Positions 15,236 to 23,358 of a stretch of 26,093 bases of DNA are shown here, piece by piece; the first letter of the stretch is position 1; every line of letters starts with the position of its first letter. The position numbers and the translations under genes were made by a program. The notes under the pieces were generated by a model, which had not been told where the DNA came from, made no database searches, and worked only from the letters and a program-made list of their open reading frames with translations. Location of the stretch: assembly GCA_002335945.1 (NCBI GenBank), contig DDDD01000146.1, positions 1 through 26,093 on the forward strand, read 5' to 3'. This DNA is from Porticoccaceae bacterium UBA1989 (GTDB taxonomy: Bacteria; Pseudomonadota; Gammaproteobacteria; Pseudomonadales; Porticoccaceae).

Positions 15236-15726
15236 TATGGCTTGGCCTCCTGTTTGTGTTCGATGACCCAGGTTTTAGCGCTGGCTAATACCTTTGCATG
15301 CAGTGCCGGCGTGTTAGATGTCTGGGTCTGCTGGTCGCTGCTCGAATAAAGCGCGGAGCTTAGGTTGTCAGGCAAGTCAGTAAAGATGCCAGTGACACAG
15401 CTGCTCTGCAAAAAGCCGATAAACTTTTCGATGCTTAGACTACTCGCCTGCTGGTTAGGGTAGGCGATATTGGCGGTCTGTTTAAGGACGACAAATATAT
15501 CCGCTAGGGGTGCTGAGCTGCCACTCTGCTCAATCTCTAACAATTTAGCTGTAGCCTGGCGGCGATACAGATTAGCGCGCTTTCGTTGCACCGCTTTAAA
15601 GATTATCCAGCCAGTGGCTAGACCCAATAAAATAATCAGTACCCACCAGCCCGGTGCCAGTGGCCACCAAGAAATAGTCTCGGGCAGATGAATATCGCGA
15701 AGTTGCGCTAAGGGATCTGATTCCAT
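15235..15726 (-). CDS. DUF4381 family membrane protein
   Basis: This is a 163-residue protein of the DUF4381 family. It has a short N-terminal part with LRDIHLPETISWWPLAPGWW (9-28), the family hallmark, one membrane helix (VLIILLGLATGWIIFKAV, about 29-46), and then a basic cytoplasmic helical domain (RRQATAKLLEIEQ). Its place between DUF58 and batA is typical for MoxR-Bat operons. It overlaps both neighbours by one base (TAATG on both sides). The function is unknown; it is probably a membrane component of the complex. Confidence 0.87.
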   Translation of the reverse strand: MESDPLAQLRDIHLPETISWWPLAPGWWVLIILLGLATGWIIFKAVQRKRANLYRRQATAKLLEIEQSGSSAPLADIFVVLKQTANIAYPNQQASSLSIEKFIGFLQSSCVTGIFTDLPDNLSSALYSSSDQQTQTSNTPALHAKVLASAKTWVIEHKQEAKP

Positions 15727-16703
15727 TAATCGCCTCCGCTGGTACTGGTATTGCTATTGCGCGCGTTGCTGCGTTTCTTGCTATAGGCTCGGCCCAACAC
15801 AGACATCACATTGTCGGCGGTGCTAAAAGAGAGCAGGCCCGCTGAGAATTTTTCGCTGAGCTTTTTCAATCGCTGGCTGCGGTCTTCAAAAGCTTTTTCA
15901 AACCGCTGGCGCAGTTCACTGTTGCCGGTGTCGAGCATGGTTTGTTGCTGGCCATCGCTCACGGCGTAAATAGAAGGGTCGGGCAATACGGCTTCGATCT
16001 GGTCGTAGACATGACAAAAATTAATATTGCCATGACGGGCCAACTCAAAGAGATGCCGCTCGCAGTCATCATCGAGATCATGGAAGTCGCTAACAATAAA
16101 GATACTGCTACCGGTGGCGGTAAAACGGCGCGATTCTTCGAGCATTTCCGCCAAGCTATAACGGTCGGCCTGTGGCTCTAATAACTTGGCGCTGTATTCC
16201 TGCAGGGCATGAATAAACTGCAATACCGCATGATGGCTGCGGCGGGCTTTGACATCCACCTGCTGCTGTTGACCAAAGACCACACCACCGGCGCGGTCAT
16301 TGGCGCTGAGGCCTGCCCATGCCAGTGCTGCTGAAATTTCACAGGCGACCACCGATTTTAACCGCTGGCTGCCAAAGAACATGGGGCCCCGCAGATCGGT
16401 TATCACCAGAATCGGGCGTTCTCGTTCTTCGCTAAATATTTTGGTGTGGGGTGTTTGGGTGCGAGCTGTGACACGCCAGTCAATGGTGCGTACGTCATCG
16501 CCGGGCTGATACAGTCGCACCTGATCAAAGTCCATACCGCGCCCACGAAAGCTCGATTTATGGCCACCAGCGAGCATCTGTCGCGCCTGAATTTTTGGAA
16601 AGCCGCTAAGTTCGCGCGCGCCATAACGCAGCCGCACCATCTCGGTGAGGCTGGCGACTGCCGGGTGCTGGTTAAGCGCTTCCTGAGTAAGGCTGTCGGT
16701 CAT
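15726..16703 (-). CDS. DUF58 domain protein of the MoxR operon
   Basis: This 325-residue soluble protein shows the DUF58 core: FRGRGMDFDQVRLYQPGDD (53-71), then VRTIDWRVTARTQTPHTK and FSEERERPILVITDL. The part after this core resembles a degenerate VWA fold (SSIFIVSDFHDLDDDC). The end is basic and low-complexity (KKRSNARNSNTSTSGGD). DUF58 proteins nearly always follow moxR and are thought to act with the ATPase. The start ATG overlaps the stop of a five-codon minigene in a 14-bp duplication and has no good ribosome-binding site of its own, which suggests reinitiation by ribosomes leaving moxR. Confidence 0.92.
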   Translation of the reverse strand: MTDSLTQEALNQHPAVASLTEMVRLRYGARELSGFPKIQARQMLAGGHKSSFRGRGMDFDQVRLYQPGDDVRTIDWRVTARTQTPHTKIFSEERERPILVITDLRGPMFFGSQRLKSVVACEISAALAWAGLSANDRAGGVVFGQQQQVDVKARRSHHAVLQFIHALQEYSAKLLEPQADRYSLAEMLEESRRFTATGSSIFIVSDFHDLDDDCERHLFELARHGNINFCHVYDQIEAVLPDPSIYAVSDGQQQTMLDTGNSELRQRFEKAFEDRSQRLKKLSEKFSAGLLSFSTADNVMSVLGRAYSKKRSNARNSNTSTSGGD

Positions 16704-16728
16704 AGGTGCTTATTCATAGGTGCTTATT
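16701..16728 (-). repeat. Exact 14-bp tandem duplication encoding two ATGA-linked minigenes
   Basis: The unit CATAGGTGCTTATT is present twice in a row (16701-16714 and 16715-16728). On the minus strand each unit supplies ATG-AAT-AAG-CAC-CTA-TGA, coding M-N-K-H-L. The moxR TGA overlaps the first ATG. The TGA of minigene 1 overlaps the ATG of minigene 2, and the TGA of minigene 2 overlaps the ATG of the DUF58 gene. Three ATGA junctions thus join moxR to the DUF58 gene. Whether the minigenes are translated is not known. Confidence 0.85.
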
Positions 16729-17681
16729 CATGCCGAGGGTACGGTCGCCAGTAATCGATCGATAACCTGGTTGGCAGTAACGCCACTGGCTTCGGCTTCA
16801 AAGCTTAGAATCAGTCGATGGCGCAATACATCATGGGCCACGGCACGAACATCATCTGGCGTCACAAAGTCGCGGCCTTCTAACCAGGCCAGTGCACGAC
16901 TACAGCGATCTAGGGCAATGGTGGCTCTTGGGCTGGCGCCGTAATCCAACCACTGGGCCAGCTCGCCGCCATAGGCCTTAGTATTTCGAGTGGCCAGAAT
17001 TATTTGCACTAGATACTCTTCGACAGGCTCTGCCATATGCACTGCGAGGGCCTGTTTGCGGGCCTCGAGCAATGTTGCCTGACTGATAGGTTCGATAGTT
17101 TCCTGTGCCTGATGCAGTGCTTCCTGTCTAGACAGGGCGAGAATCTGACGCTCGGTCTCTGGGGCAGGGTAGTCCACCAGAATATGCATTAAGAAACGGT
17201 CCATCTGGGCTTCGGGCAATGGATAGGTGCCTTCCTGCTCAATGGGATTTTGCGTGGCCATCACCAAAAACAACTCGGGCAGCTGGTAGGTGTTTTTACC
17301 GACGGATATCTGGCGCTCGGCCATGGCTTCCAACAGCGCAGACTGAACCTTGGCCGGCGCACGGTTTATTTCGTCGGCCAGCACTAGGTTGTGAAACAGT
17401 GGCCCTGCCTGAAATTCGAAGGTGCCTTCTTGGGGGCGATAGATGTCACTGCCGGTAATATCGGCGGGTAGTAGATCAGGGGTAAATTGCACTCGATGAA
17501 AGTCTGCTTCGAGACCTTCGGAAAGGGTTTTAATTGCCTTGGTTTTGGCCAAGCCTGGCGCTCCTTCAACAAGCAGGTGCCCATCGGCCAGCAGAGCGAT
17601 AATTAGGCGTTCAACAAGATGGTTCTGGCCGACAATTTTACTGCCGAGCCACTGTTTAAGTTGGTTGATATTCTGGTGCAA
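16728..17681 (-). CDS. moxR: MoxR family AAA+ ATPase
   Basis: MoxR ATPases act as chaperone-like factors that activate or assemble partner complexes, usually with VWA proteins encoded next door, as here. The 317 residues show Walker A GAPGLAKT (40-47), the stretch RVQFTPDLLPADITG, GPLFHNLVLADEINRAP with Walker B D103-E104, the sensor block VMATQNPIEQEGTYPLPEAQMDRF, and the C-terminal lid with GASPRATIALDR. The start is TTG, preceded by AGGGG at about six bases; no ATG is available near it that keeps the family N-terminus. It is the first gene of the operon, behind a candidate promoter at 17725-17753. Confidence 0.95.
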   Translation of the reverse strand: MHQNINQLKQWLGSKIVGQNHLVERLIIALLADGHLLVEGAPGLAKTKAIKTLSEGLEADFHRVQFTPDLLPADITGSDIYRPQEGTFEFQAGPLFHNLVLADEINRAPAKVQSALLEAMAERQISVGKNTYQLPELFLVMATQNPIEQEGTYPLPEAQMDRFLMHILVDYPAPETERQILALSRQEALHQAQETIEPISQATLLEARKQALAVHMAEPVEEYLVQIILATRNTKAYGGELAQWLDYGASPRATIALDRCSRALAWLEGRDFVTPDDVRAVAHDVLRHRLILSFEAEASGVTANQVIDRLLATVPSA

Positions 17682-17724
17682 ATCTAACCCCTGCTAGTTG
17701 GTTTACAAGATGGAATGGTGGGTG

Positions 17725-17753
17725 ATTCTAGTGGCTATGCCGACAAGACTCAA
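17725..17753 (-). promoter_or_regulatory. Candidate sigma-70 promoter of the moxR-bat operon
   Basis: On the minus strand TTGAGT (17753-17748) and TAGAAT (17730-17725) are 17 bases apart. Transcription would begin near 17718, leaving a leader of about 37 bases before the TTG start of moxR. The -10 box differs from consensus at one position and the -35 box at two. Confidence 0.5.
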
Positions 17754-17886
17754 ATGGCGTTTTTATATACCTTGCTGTCGGGTTTATTACTAGCTTAAAG
17801 CGATTTAGTTTTGTTACCCTAGCTCGTAGAAAGTTTTTAACCAAGCTACAGACTTATAAAAAACAGAAAGGTTTCAAAACCCGATC

Positions 17887-20800
17887 ATGGATGCTAAAAA
17901 TAAGGGTCAGCGAGCTGATTTAATTCAGTCCCTCAACAAAATCGCCAGCAAAAGCCTCAATAAATCTCAGGCACAGCAGTTTACTAATTTTACTGCTAAC
18001 GCCATGCATTTTTATCCAGACGCTGACTATATGGCCAGGCCCCCGGAAGATATCTTCTGGAATCTCTGGAGCCTGTGCCGCTTTAGTACTGAAGCCCCCA
18101 GCGCTCCAGTTGATGGGGAGGTCGCCACTGGTCGTGCCAAGGTCCGGGTATTTAACCCCGACCCGGAGCATGACGGCTGGTCAAGTAAACATACCACTAT
18201 CTTTATTAACCAGATTGACATGCCCTTTCTGGTTGATTCCCTGCGCATTGTAATCAACCGTCGCGGGCTGAATATCTATACCTTGCAGAGCAACCCCGTC
18301 TGGGCCGTGCGTGATAGCCAGGGCGTGATCAAGAGCATCCATTCCGACTATGCCGAGGGTGCCGAGCGGGAAGCCTTTATTACCATCGAAGTGGATATGC
18401 ATGCCGAGTCTGAACTTGCCGACCTGCGTAGGGACCTAATGTCGGTGCTGGATGATGTTGAAGTAGTGGTGGATGCCTTTGATCCCATGCGCGAGCGGGT
18501 TGAAAGTCTGATTGCCGAGCTCCAAGCTAATGCGCCTAAAGTAGAGCAGTTGGAAGAGTCGCTGGAGTTTTTACGCTGGATTTACAACGGCTACTTTACC
18601 TTCACTGGCTGTGCAGAATTTGATTTAACCACTGACGGCGACCGTATGTATCTCAGCGAAGTGGACGATAGTCGTCACGGCTTGCTGAAAAAATACAGCG
18701 GTGATCATCGCGAGGAATTGGTGGAGGAGTTAGGTCCTGGTGTTCGTGCGCTCTATGAGGGCGATGAGTTACTGACTATTACCAAGTCGTCGCGACGTTC
18801 TCGTGTTCACCGCGATGTGTATTCTGATTATGTAGTAGTCAAACGATTTAATGAACAGGGCGAGCCCTGTGGTGAAGTGCGCTTTATGGGCCTCTACACT
18901 TCGCAATTTTATTCCTACAGCCCGCGCCGCATTCCCCTGCTACGCAACAAAGTGAACTGGGTCATGGATAACTCAGGCTTCAAGCAGACCAGCCATGACG
19001 GCAAGGCGCTGATGGCTATTTTGGACTTCCATCCTCGTGATGAACTGTTCTTTGTCACCAAGGAAACGCTGTCCGAGACGGCCATTGGTATTTGGCAAAT
19101 TTATGAGCGACGGGTGATCAAGGCCTTTATGCATCCGGATCCCTTTGACAAGTTCGTCAGCTGTATTCTGTATCTGCCCCGAGAGTCGTTTAGTACCCAG
19201 TCGCGGATGAAAATTCAGCAGGCTATCGGCGTTGAATTGGAAGCGGTAGAGAGTGAATTTACGACACAGTTTTTGCCCGAGTCTGTGCTGGTGCGTATCT
19301 ATCTGGTGTATCAGATTCGCAGCAAGAAGTATCTCGAAGTAGACAGCACCCAACTAGAAAACATTGTGCGTCAGGTCACTCGTGACTGGTCCGATGAATT
19401 TGCAGAGATGGCCATCAGTTCTGTGGGTGAAAACGAAGGTGCAGGATTGGCCCGACGTTTTCAGCGGGCATTTCCGGCCTCTTACCGCGAGCTTTATAGT
19501 CCGCAGCAGGCGGTTGCCCATATTGCATTATTTGACGCCTTAGAAAATTCGGGTGAGCTGGCCATTGAGTTACAGCACAAGCAGGCTGCAGAGAATAATC
19601 ATTTACAGTTAAAGCTGTTTCACCGCGATGAGCCATTACAGCTTTCGGATATGATTCCGATGCTAGAAAATCTCGGTTTCCGTGTGGTGATGGAGCATCC
19701 CTATCTGATCGAGCCGGATAACGAAGGTCAGGTGTGGCTGCAAGAATTCCAGCTGTCATTCTCTCTGGATGTGAATGTTGATGTAGAAGCGGTGCAGGGT
19801 AACTTCAAACAGGCCCTGAGCACTGTCTGGAAAGGCGATGCGGAAAACGATAGTTTTAACCGCCTAGTGATTGGTGCGCGTTTAGATTGGCGTGCCGTGG
19901 CCATGTTGCGACTCTATGCCCGGTATCTGAAGCAGCTGGGTATTTCCTACAGTCAGGTCTTTATAGCCGATACATTGTCGCGCTATCTGGATATTACCCG
20001 CAATCTGGTGGCTCTGTTTAAAAGCTATTTCGATCCGCGCTATGCCGGCGACAGTCGCTCTGAACGCTCGGAAGGTTTGGCGAGAAAAATTCTTGAAGGA
20101 CTAGACGCGGTTGAGAACATTAGTGAAGACAATGTAATTCGCAGTTACCTAGAAGTGATTCAGGCTACATTGCGGACCAACTTCTTCCAAACCTTTGAAG
20201 ACGGCACCAATAAATCGTATATCTCGGTCAAGCTGGAGTCAGGGAAAATTTCTCTGGCCCCCAAGCCACGACCTGCCTATGAAATATTCGTCTACTCCCC
20301 AAGAGTGGAAGGCGTGCATTTACGGGGCGGCAAAGTAGCCCGCGGTGGACTGCGCTGGTCCGATCGATTGGAAGACTACCGCACCGAAGTACTGGGCTTA
20401 GTAAAGGCTCAGCAAGTTAAAAATGCAGTGATTGTGCCCACTGGCGCCAAGGGTGGCTTTGTCGCCAAACAGGCCTCAATGGCTGCCGGTCGTGAAGCCT
20501 GGTTACAGGAAGGTATAGCGAGCTATATGCTTTATATACAGGCTCTTTTAGATATTAGTGACAACCTTATTGAGGGTGAAGTAGTGCCCCCAGTAGATGT
20601 GGTACGCCGTGATGGCGATGACCCTTACCTGGTTGTTGCCGCCGATAAGGGCACAGCCACATTCTCGGACATTGCCAATGAAATTTCTGAAGCCAATAAC
20701 TTTTGGCTCGGCGATGCCTTCGCCTCTGGCGGCGGCAATGGTTACGACCATAAGGGCATGGGTATTACAGCCCGAGGTGCCTGGGTAGCTGTGCAGCGCC

Positions 20801-22755
20801 ATTTCCGTGAAGTGGGCATGGATATCCAGAAACAAGACTTCACCGTGGTCGGTGTCGGCGATATGGGTGGCGATGTATTTGGTAATGGCATGCTGTTATC
20901 AGAGCATATTCAGCTGGTGGCTGCATTTAATCACCTGCATATCTTTATTGACCCCAATCCAGATTCCGCGGCCACCTTTAAAGAGCGCAAGCGCCTCTTT
21001 GAAACACCGCGCACCACCTGGGATGATTTTGATAAGTCATTGATATCCAAAGGCGGGGCACTGTATTCCCGTTCCGCCAAGTCGCTTAAGCTCACGCCCC
21101 AGATCAAGGCGCGCTTTAATATTGAGAAAGACGAAGTCAGCCCCACAGAGCTGATGACGGCACTGCTAAAGTCCGAAGTTGATTTGATTTGGAACGGCGG
21201 CATTGGCACCTATGTGAAGTCCTCCGGAGAAAACAATGCCGAAGTAGGGGATCGAGCCAATGATGGCCTGCGGGTTAACGGCAAAGAGTTGCGTTGTAAA
21301 GTATTTGGTGAAGGCGGTAATCTGGGTATGACCCAACGTGGTCGTATTGAGTTCTGCCTAAAAGGCGGCCTCTGTAATACAGACTTTATTGATAATGCAG
21401 CGGGTGTGGACTGCTCAGACCACGAGGTGAATATTAAAATTCTCCTCAATAAAGAGGTGATGGCCGGCCGACTGACCATGCCCGACAGAAACGAGTTTCT
21501 CGCCTCTATGACCGACAGCGTGGCTGAGCTAGTGCTGCATAATAATGAGCGTCAAACCCAGGCCATTAGTCTCGCCATGCATCGCAGCGATACACAGCAT
21601 GCCGAATACCAACGCTTTATGGCCTGGTTGGAAGAGAGTGGAAGGCTAGATCGAGAGCTAGAATTCTTGCCCACTGACGACCAGCTCAATGAGCGTATTA
21701 ATCGTAATAAGCCTGTCTGGACAAGGCCAGAGCTATCCGTGCTGGTCTGTTATTCCAAGGTGATGCTAAAAGAAGTGCTGTTGCAGGCAGATCTGCTCTC
21801 AGAGCCCTGGTTGGCTAAGTCGGTGAACGATGCCTTTCCTGGGGAGCTAGTGAGTCGTTACAGCGAGGCCGTGGCAGAGCATCAACTGCGCCATGAAATT
21901 GTTGCAACACAGCTAGCCAACGATCTGGTGGATAGAATGGGCTTTAGCTTCTTCTTCCGCCAAATGGAATCTACCGGTGCCTCGGCAGGTGAGGTGGTTC
22001 GCGCCTATACCATGGTCATAAATGTGTTGGGTATTGATGAGCAGTGGCAAAACATCGAATCCGACACCAGCCTAGCGTCCGACGTGCAATTAGATTTACT
22101 GCATATGCTCATTCGCCTAGTGCGTCGTACCACAAGATGGTTCCTGCGCAACAGACGCCTAAATCTGGACTGCACGGATATTATTACGCAATTTGCAGCG
22201 CCAATGCAGGCGGTTATCAAGCATATGCCAGAGCGTGATCAGAAAGAGTGGGTTGGGCTTTGGCAGGCTGAAAAAGCCATTTTACTGGAGCAGGGCGTAG
22301 AGCCTGAGCTGTCCTCAAGATTGGCTGCATCCGACAGCCTGTTTTTGAGTCTGGGTATTGTGGATACTGCCTTAAAGCAGCAAAAGCCGATCGAACAGGT
22401 GGCCAAGCTGTATTTCACATTGGGAGAGCAGCTGTCTCTAGACTGGTTTATGGCACAGATTGTTGGCTTGCAGCCAGACAATCGCTGGCAGGATCTGGCG
22501 CGTGAGTCCTATGTGGACGATCTTGAAAGTCAGCGACGCCGATTAACCGCCAGCTTGCTCGCCGGCGATATCGACAGTATCGATTCTCTGTTAGAAGATT
22601 GGCAGGTGCAGCAGCAGGTACTCATTCATCGCTGGCAGTCCATGGTGCGAGATTTACGCCGCGGCGGAGCACCAGACTTCGCAATGATTTCGGTGGCACT
22701 GCGCGAGCTGTTGGATCTGGTCCAGGCATCGGTGGATGCAGTGCATGCGGATTAA
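17887..22755 (+). CDS. gdhB: NAD-specific glutamate dehydrogenase, large (GdhB/L_180) class
   Basis: This enzyme oxidises glutamate to 2-oxoglutarate and ammonia with NAD+, feeding amino-acid carbon into the TCA cycle. At 1,622 residues it belongs to the large class known from Pseudomonas and Streptomyces. The N-terminal part (about 1-700) holds the regulatory regions, with NQIDMPFLVDSLR near 109-121 and several ACT-like stretches. The catalytic core has GGLRWSDR (about 819), VPTGAKGGF with the catalytic Lys (about 850-858), DKGTATFSDIANE, the nucleotide-binding VGVGDMGGDVFGNGM (about 988-1002), IWNGGIGTY and VFGEGGNLGMTQRGR. A long helical C-terminal part follows. The start has GAAAGG at a long spacing of about 13 bases. 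The 205-base divergent gap to moxR must carry its promoter. Confidence 0.97.
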   Translation: MDAKNKGQRADLIQSLNKIASKSLNKSQAQQFTNFTANAMHFYPDADYMARPPEDIFWNLWSLCRFSTEAPSAPVDGEVATGRAKVRVFNPDPEHDGWSSKHTTIFINQIDMPFLVDSLRIVINRRGLNIYTLQSNPVWAVRDSQGVIKSIHSDYAEGAEREAFITIEVDMHAESELADLRRDLMSVLDDVEVVVDAFDPMRERVESLIAELQANAPKVEQLEESLEFLRWIYNGYFTFTGCAEFDLTTDGDRMYLSEVDDSRHGLLKKYSGDHREELVEELGPGVRALYEGDELLTITKSSRRSRVHRDVYSDYVVVKRFNEQGEPCGEVRFMGLYTSQFYSYSPRRIPLLRNKVNWVMDNSGFKQTSHDGKALMAILDFHPRDELFFVTKETLSETAIGIWQIYERRVIKAFMHPDPFDKFVSCILYLPRESFSTQSRMKIQQAIGVELEAVESEFTTQFLPESVLVRIYLVYQIRSKKYLEVDSTQLENIVRQVTRDWSDEFAEMAISSVGENEGAGLARRFQRAFPASYRELYSPQQAVAHIALFDALENSGELAIELQHKQAAENNHLQLKLFHRDEPLQLSDMIPMLENLGFRVVMEHPYLIEPDNEGQVWLQEFQLSFSLDVNVDVEAVQGNFKQALSTVWKGDAENDSFNRLVIGARLDWRAVAMLRLYARYLKQLGISYSQVFIADTLSRYLDITRNLVALFKSYFDPRYAGDSRSERSEGLARKILEGLDAVENISEDNVIRSYLEVIQATLRTNFFQTFEDGTNKSYISVKLESGKISLAPKPRPAYEIFVYSPRVEGVHLRGGKVARGGLRWSDRLEDYRTEVLGLVKAQQVKNAVIVPTGAKGGFVAKQASMAAGREAWLQEGIASYMLYIQALLDISDNLIEGEVVPPVDVVRRDGDDPYLVVAADKGTATFSDIANEISEANNFWLGDAFASGGGNGYDHKGMGITARGAWVAVQRHFREVGMDIQKQDFTVVGVGDMGGDVFGNGMLLSEHIQLVAAFNHLHIFIDPNPDSAATFKERKRLFETPRTTWDDFDKSLISKGGALYSRSAKSLKLTPQIKARFNIEKDEVSPTELMTALLKSEVDLIWNGGIGTYVKSSGENNAEVGDRANDGLRVNGKELRCKVFGEGGNLGMTQRGRIEFCLKGGLCNTDFIDNAAGVDCSDHEVNIKILLNKEVMAGRLTMPDRNEFLASMTDSVAELVLHNNERQTQAISLAMHRSDTQHAEYQRFMAWLEESGRLDRELEFLPTDDQLNERINRNKPVWTRPELSVLVCYSKVMLKEVLLQADLLSEPWLAKSVNDAFPGELVSRYSEAVAEHQLRHEIVATQLANDLVDRMGFSFFFRQMESTGASAGEVVRAYTMVINVLGIDEQWQNIESDTSLASDVQLDLLHMLIRLVRRTTRWFLRNRRLNLDCTDIITQFAAPMQAVIKHMPERDQKEWVGLWQAEKAILLEQGVEPELSSRLAASDSLFLSLGIVDTALKQQKPIEQVAKLYFTLGEQLSLDWFMAQIVGLQPDNRWQDLARESYVDDLESQRRRLTASLLAGDIDSIDSLLEDWQVQQQVLIHRWQSMVRDLRRGGAPDFAMISVALRELLDLVQASVDAVHAD

Positions 22756-22789
22756 ACGCCGTTAGCGCGAGATAAAAAGCAGTACATAA

Positions 22790-22826
22790 AAAAAGGCCGC
22801 AACTTCGCATGAGTTGTGGCCTTTTT
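22790..22826 (+). terminator. Rho-independent terminator after the glutamate dehydrogenase gene
   Basis: The arm AAAAAGGCCGCAACT (22790-22804) pairs with AGTTGTGGCCTTTTT (22812-22826), with one G-U wobble and a 7-base loop. It has A-runs before and T-runs after, so it can work in both directions: for the dehydrogenase on the plus strand and for rmf (stop at 22941) on the minus strand. Confidence 0.9.
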
Positions 22827-22940
22827 GGTGACTCAACAAATTCTTTTTTCTGTGAGCCGGAAGCAGGATAAATTCCTGCTTAAGTTTATTTGGGCATTAG
22901 CCCCCTAGTAAAAATATCAGCTAAATAGTAAATGGGAGAG

Positions 22941-23147
22941 TTACAAACTAGCGGCTTTTTGCTGGAAAGAAGCCTGGTTAAATCCATTCCAGTAATCTTC
23001 TCGTCCTTCGCGCCATCCTCTTGACCAGTGATACGCCATTACCGATTGGTCTTGATAGGGACATGCAGTTAATGAGCGCTGTTGAATTGCGGCCTGATAG
23101 CCTTTTGCGAACGAGCGGTTGTCTTGATCTCTTTTATGTTTTTTCAC
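22941..23147 (-). CDS. rmf: Ribosome modulation factor (RMF)
   Basis: RMF binds 70S ribosomes in stationary phase and drives their pairing into inactive 100S dimers. The start is GTG at 23147: AGGAG (23157-23153) stands five bases upstream, and the product then begins with the family sequence (M)KKHKRDQ, as in E. coli MKRQKRDR. The core GYQAAIQQRS, then CPYQ, and SRGWREGREDYWNGF match RMF well. The 68 residues are slightly longer than E. coli RMF (55), with a C-terminal extension NQASFQQKAASL. A longer reading from an ATG at 23222 adds 25 residues with no RMF likeness and would run through the ribosome-binding site. The gene is divergent from rlmKL. Confidence 0.9.
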   Translation of the reverse strand: MKKHKRDQDNRSFAKGYQAAIQQRSLTACPYQDQSVMAYHWSRGWREGREDYWNGFNQASFQQKAASL

Positions 23148-23358
23148 ATCATCTCCTAAGGGTTTATCTAGGAAACTGCCATTCAGCTTATAAAACCTGC
23201 TGAGAGCAGTTTTATCAAACAAAATTGTGTAAAGAGCGATAGAATGAGCGCCTTTAAGCGCCTGTTCCAGTTGACCAAAAACTGCCCTGTATGTCGAAGA
23301 CCTAGTTGGTCTAATAAAGGGGGTGCTTTATTCCACAAAGTAATCAAAGGAAATTTTT

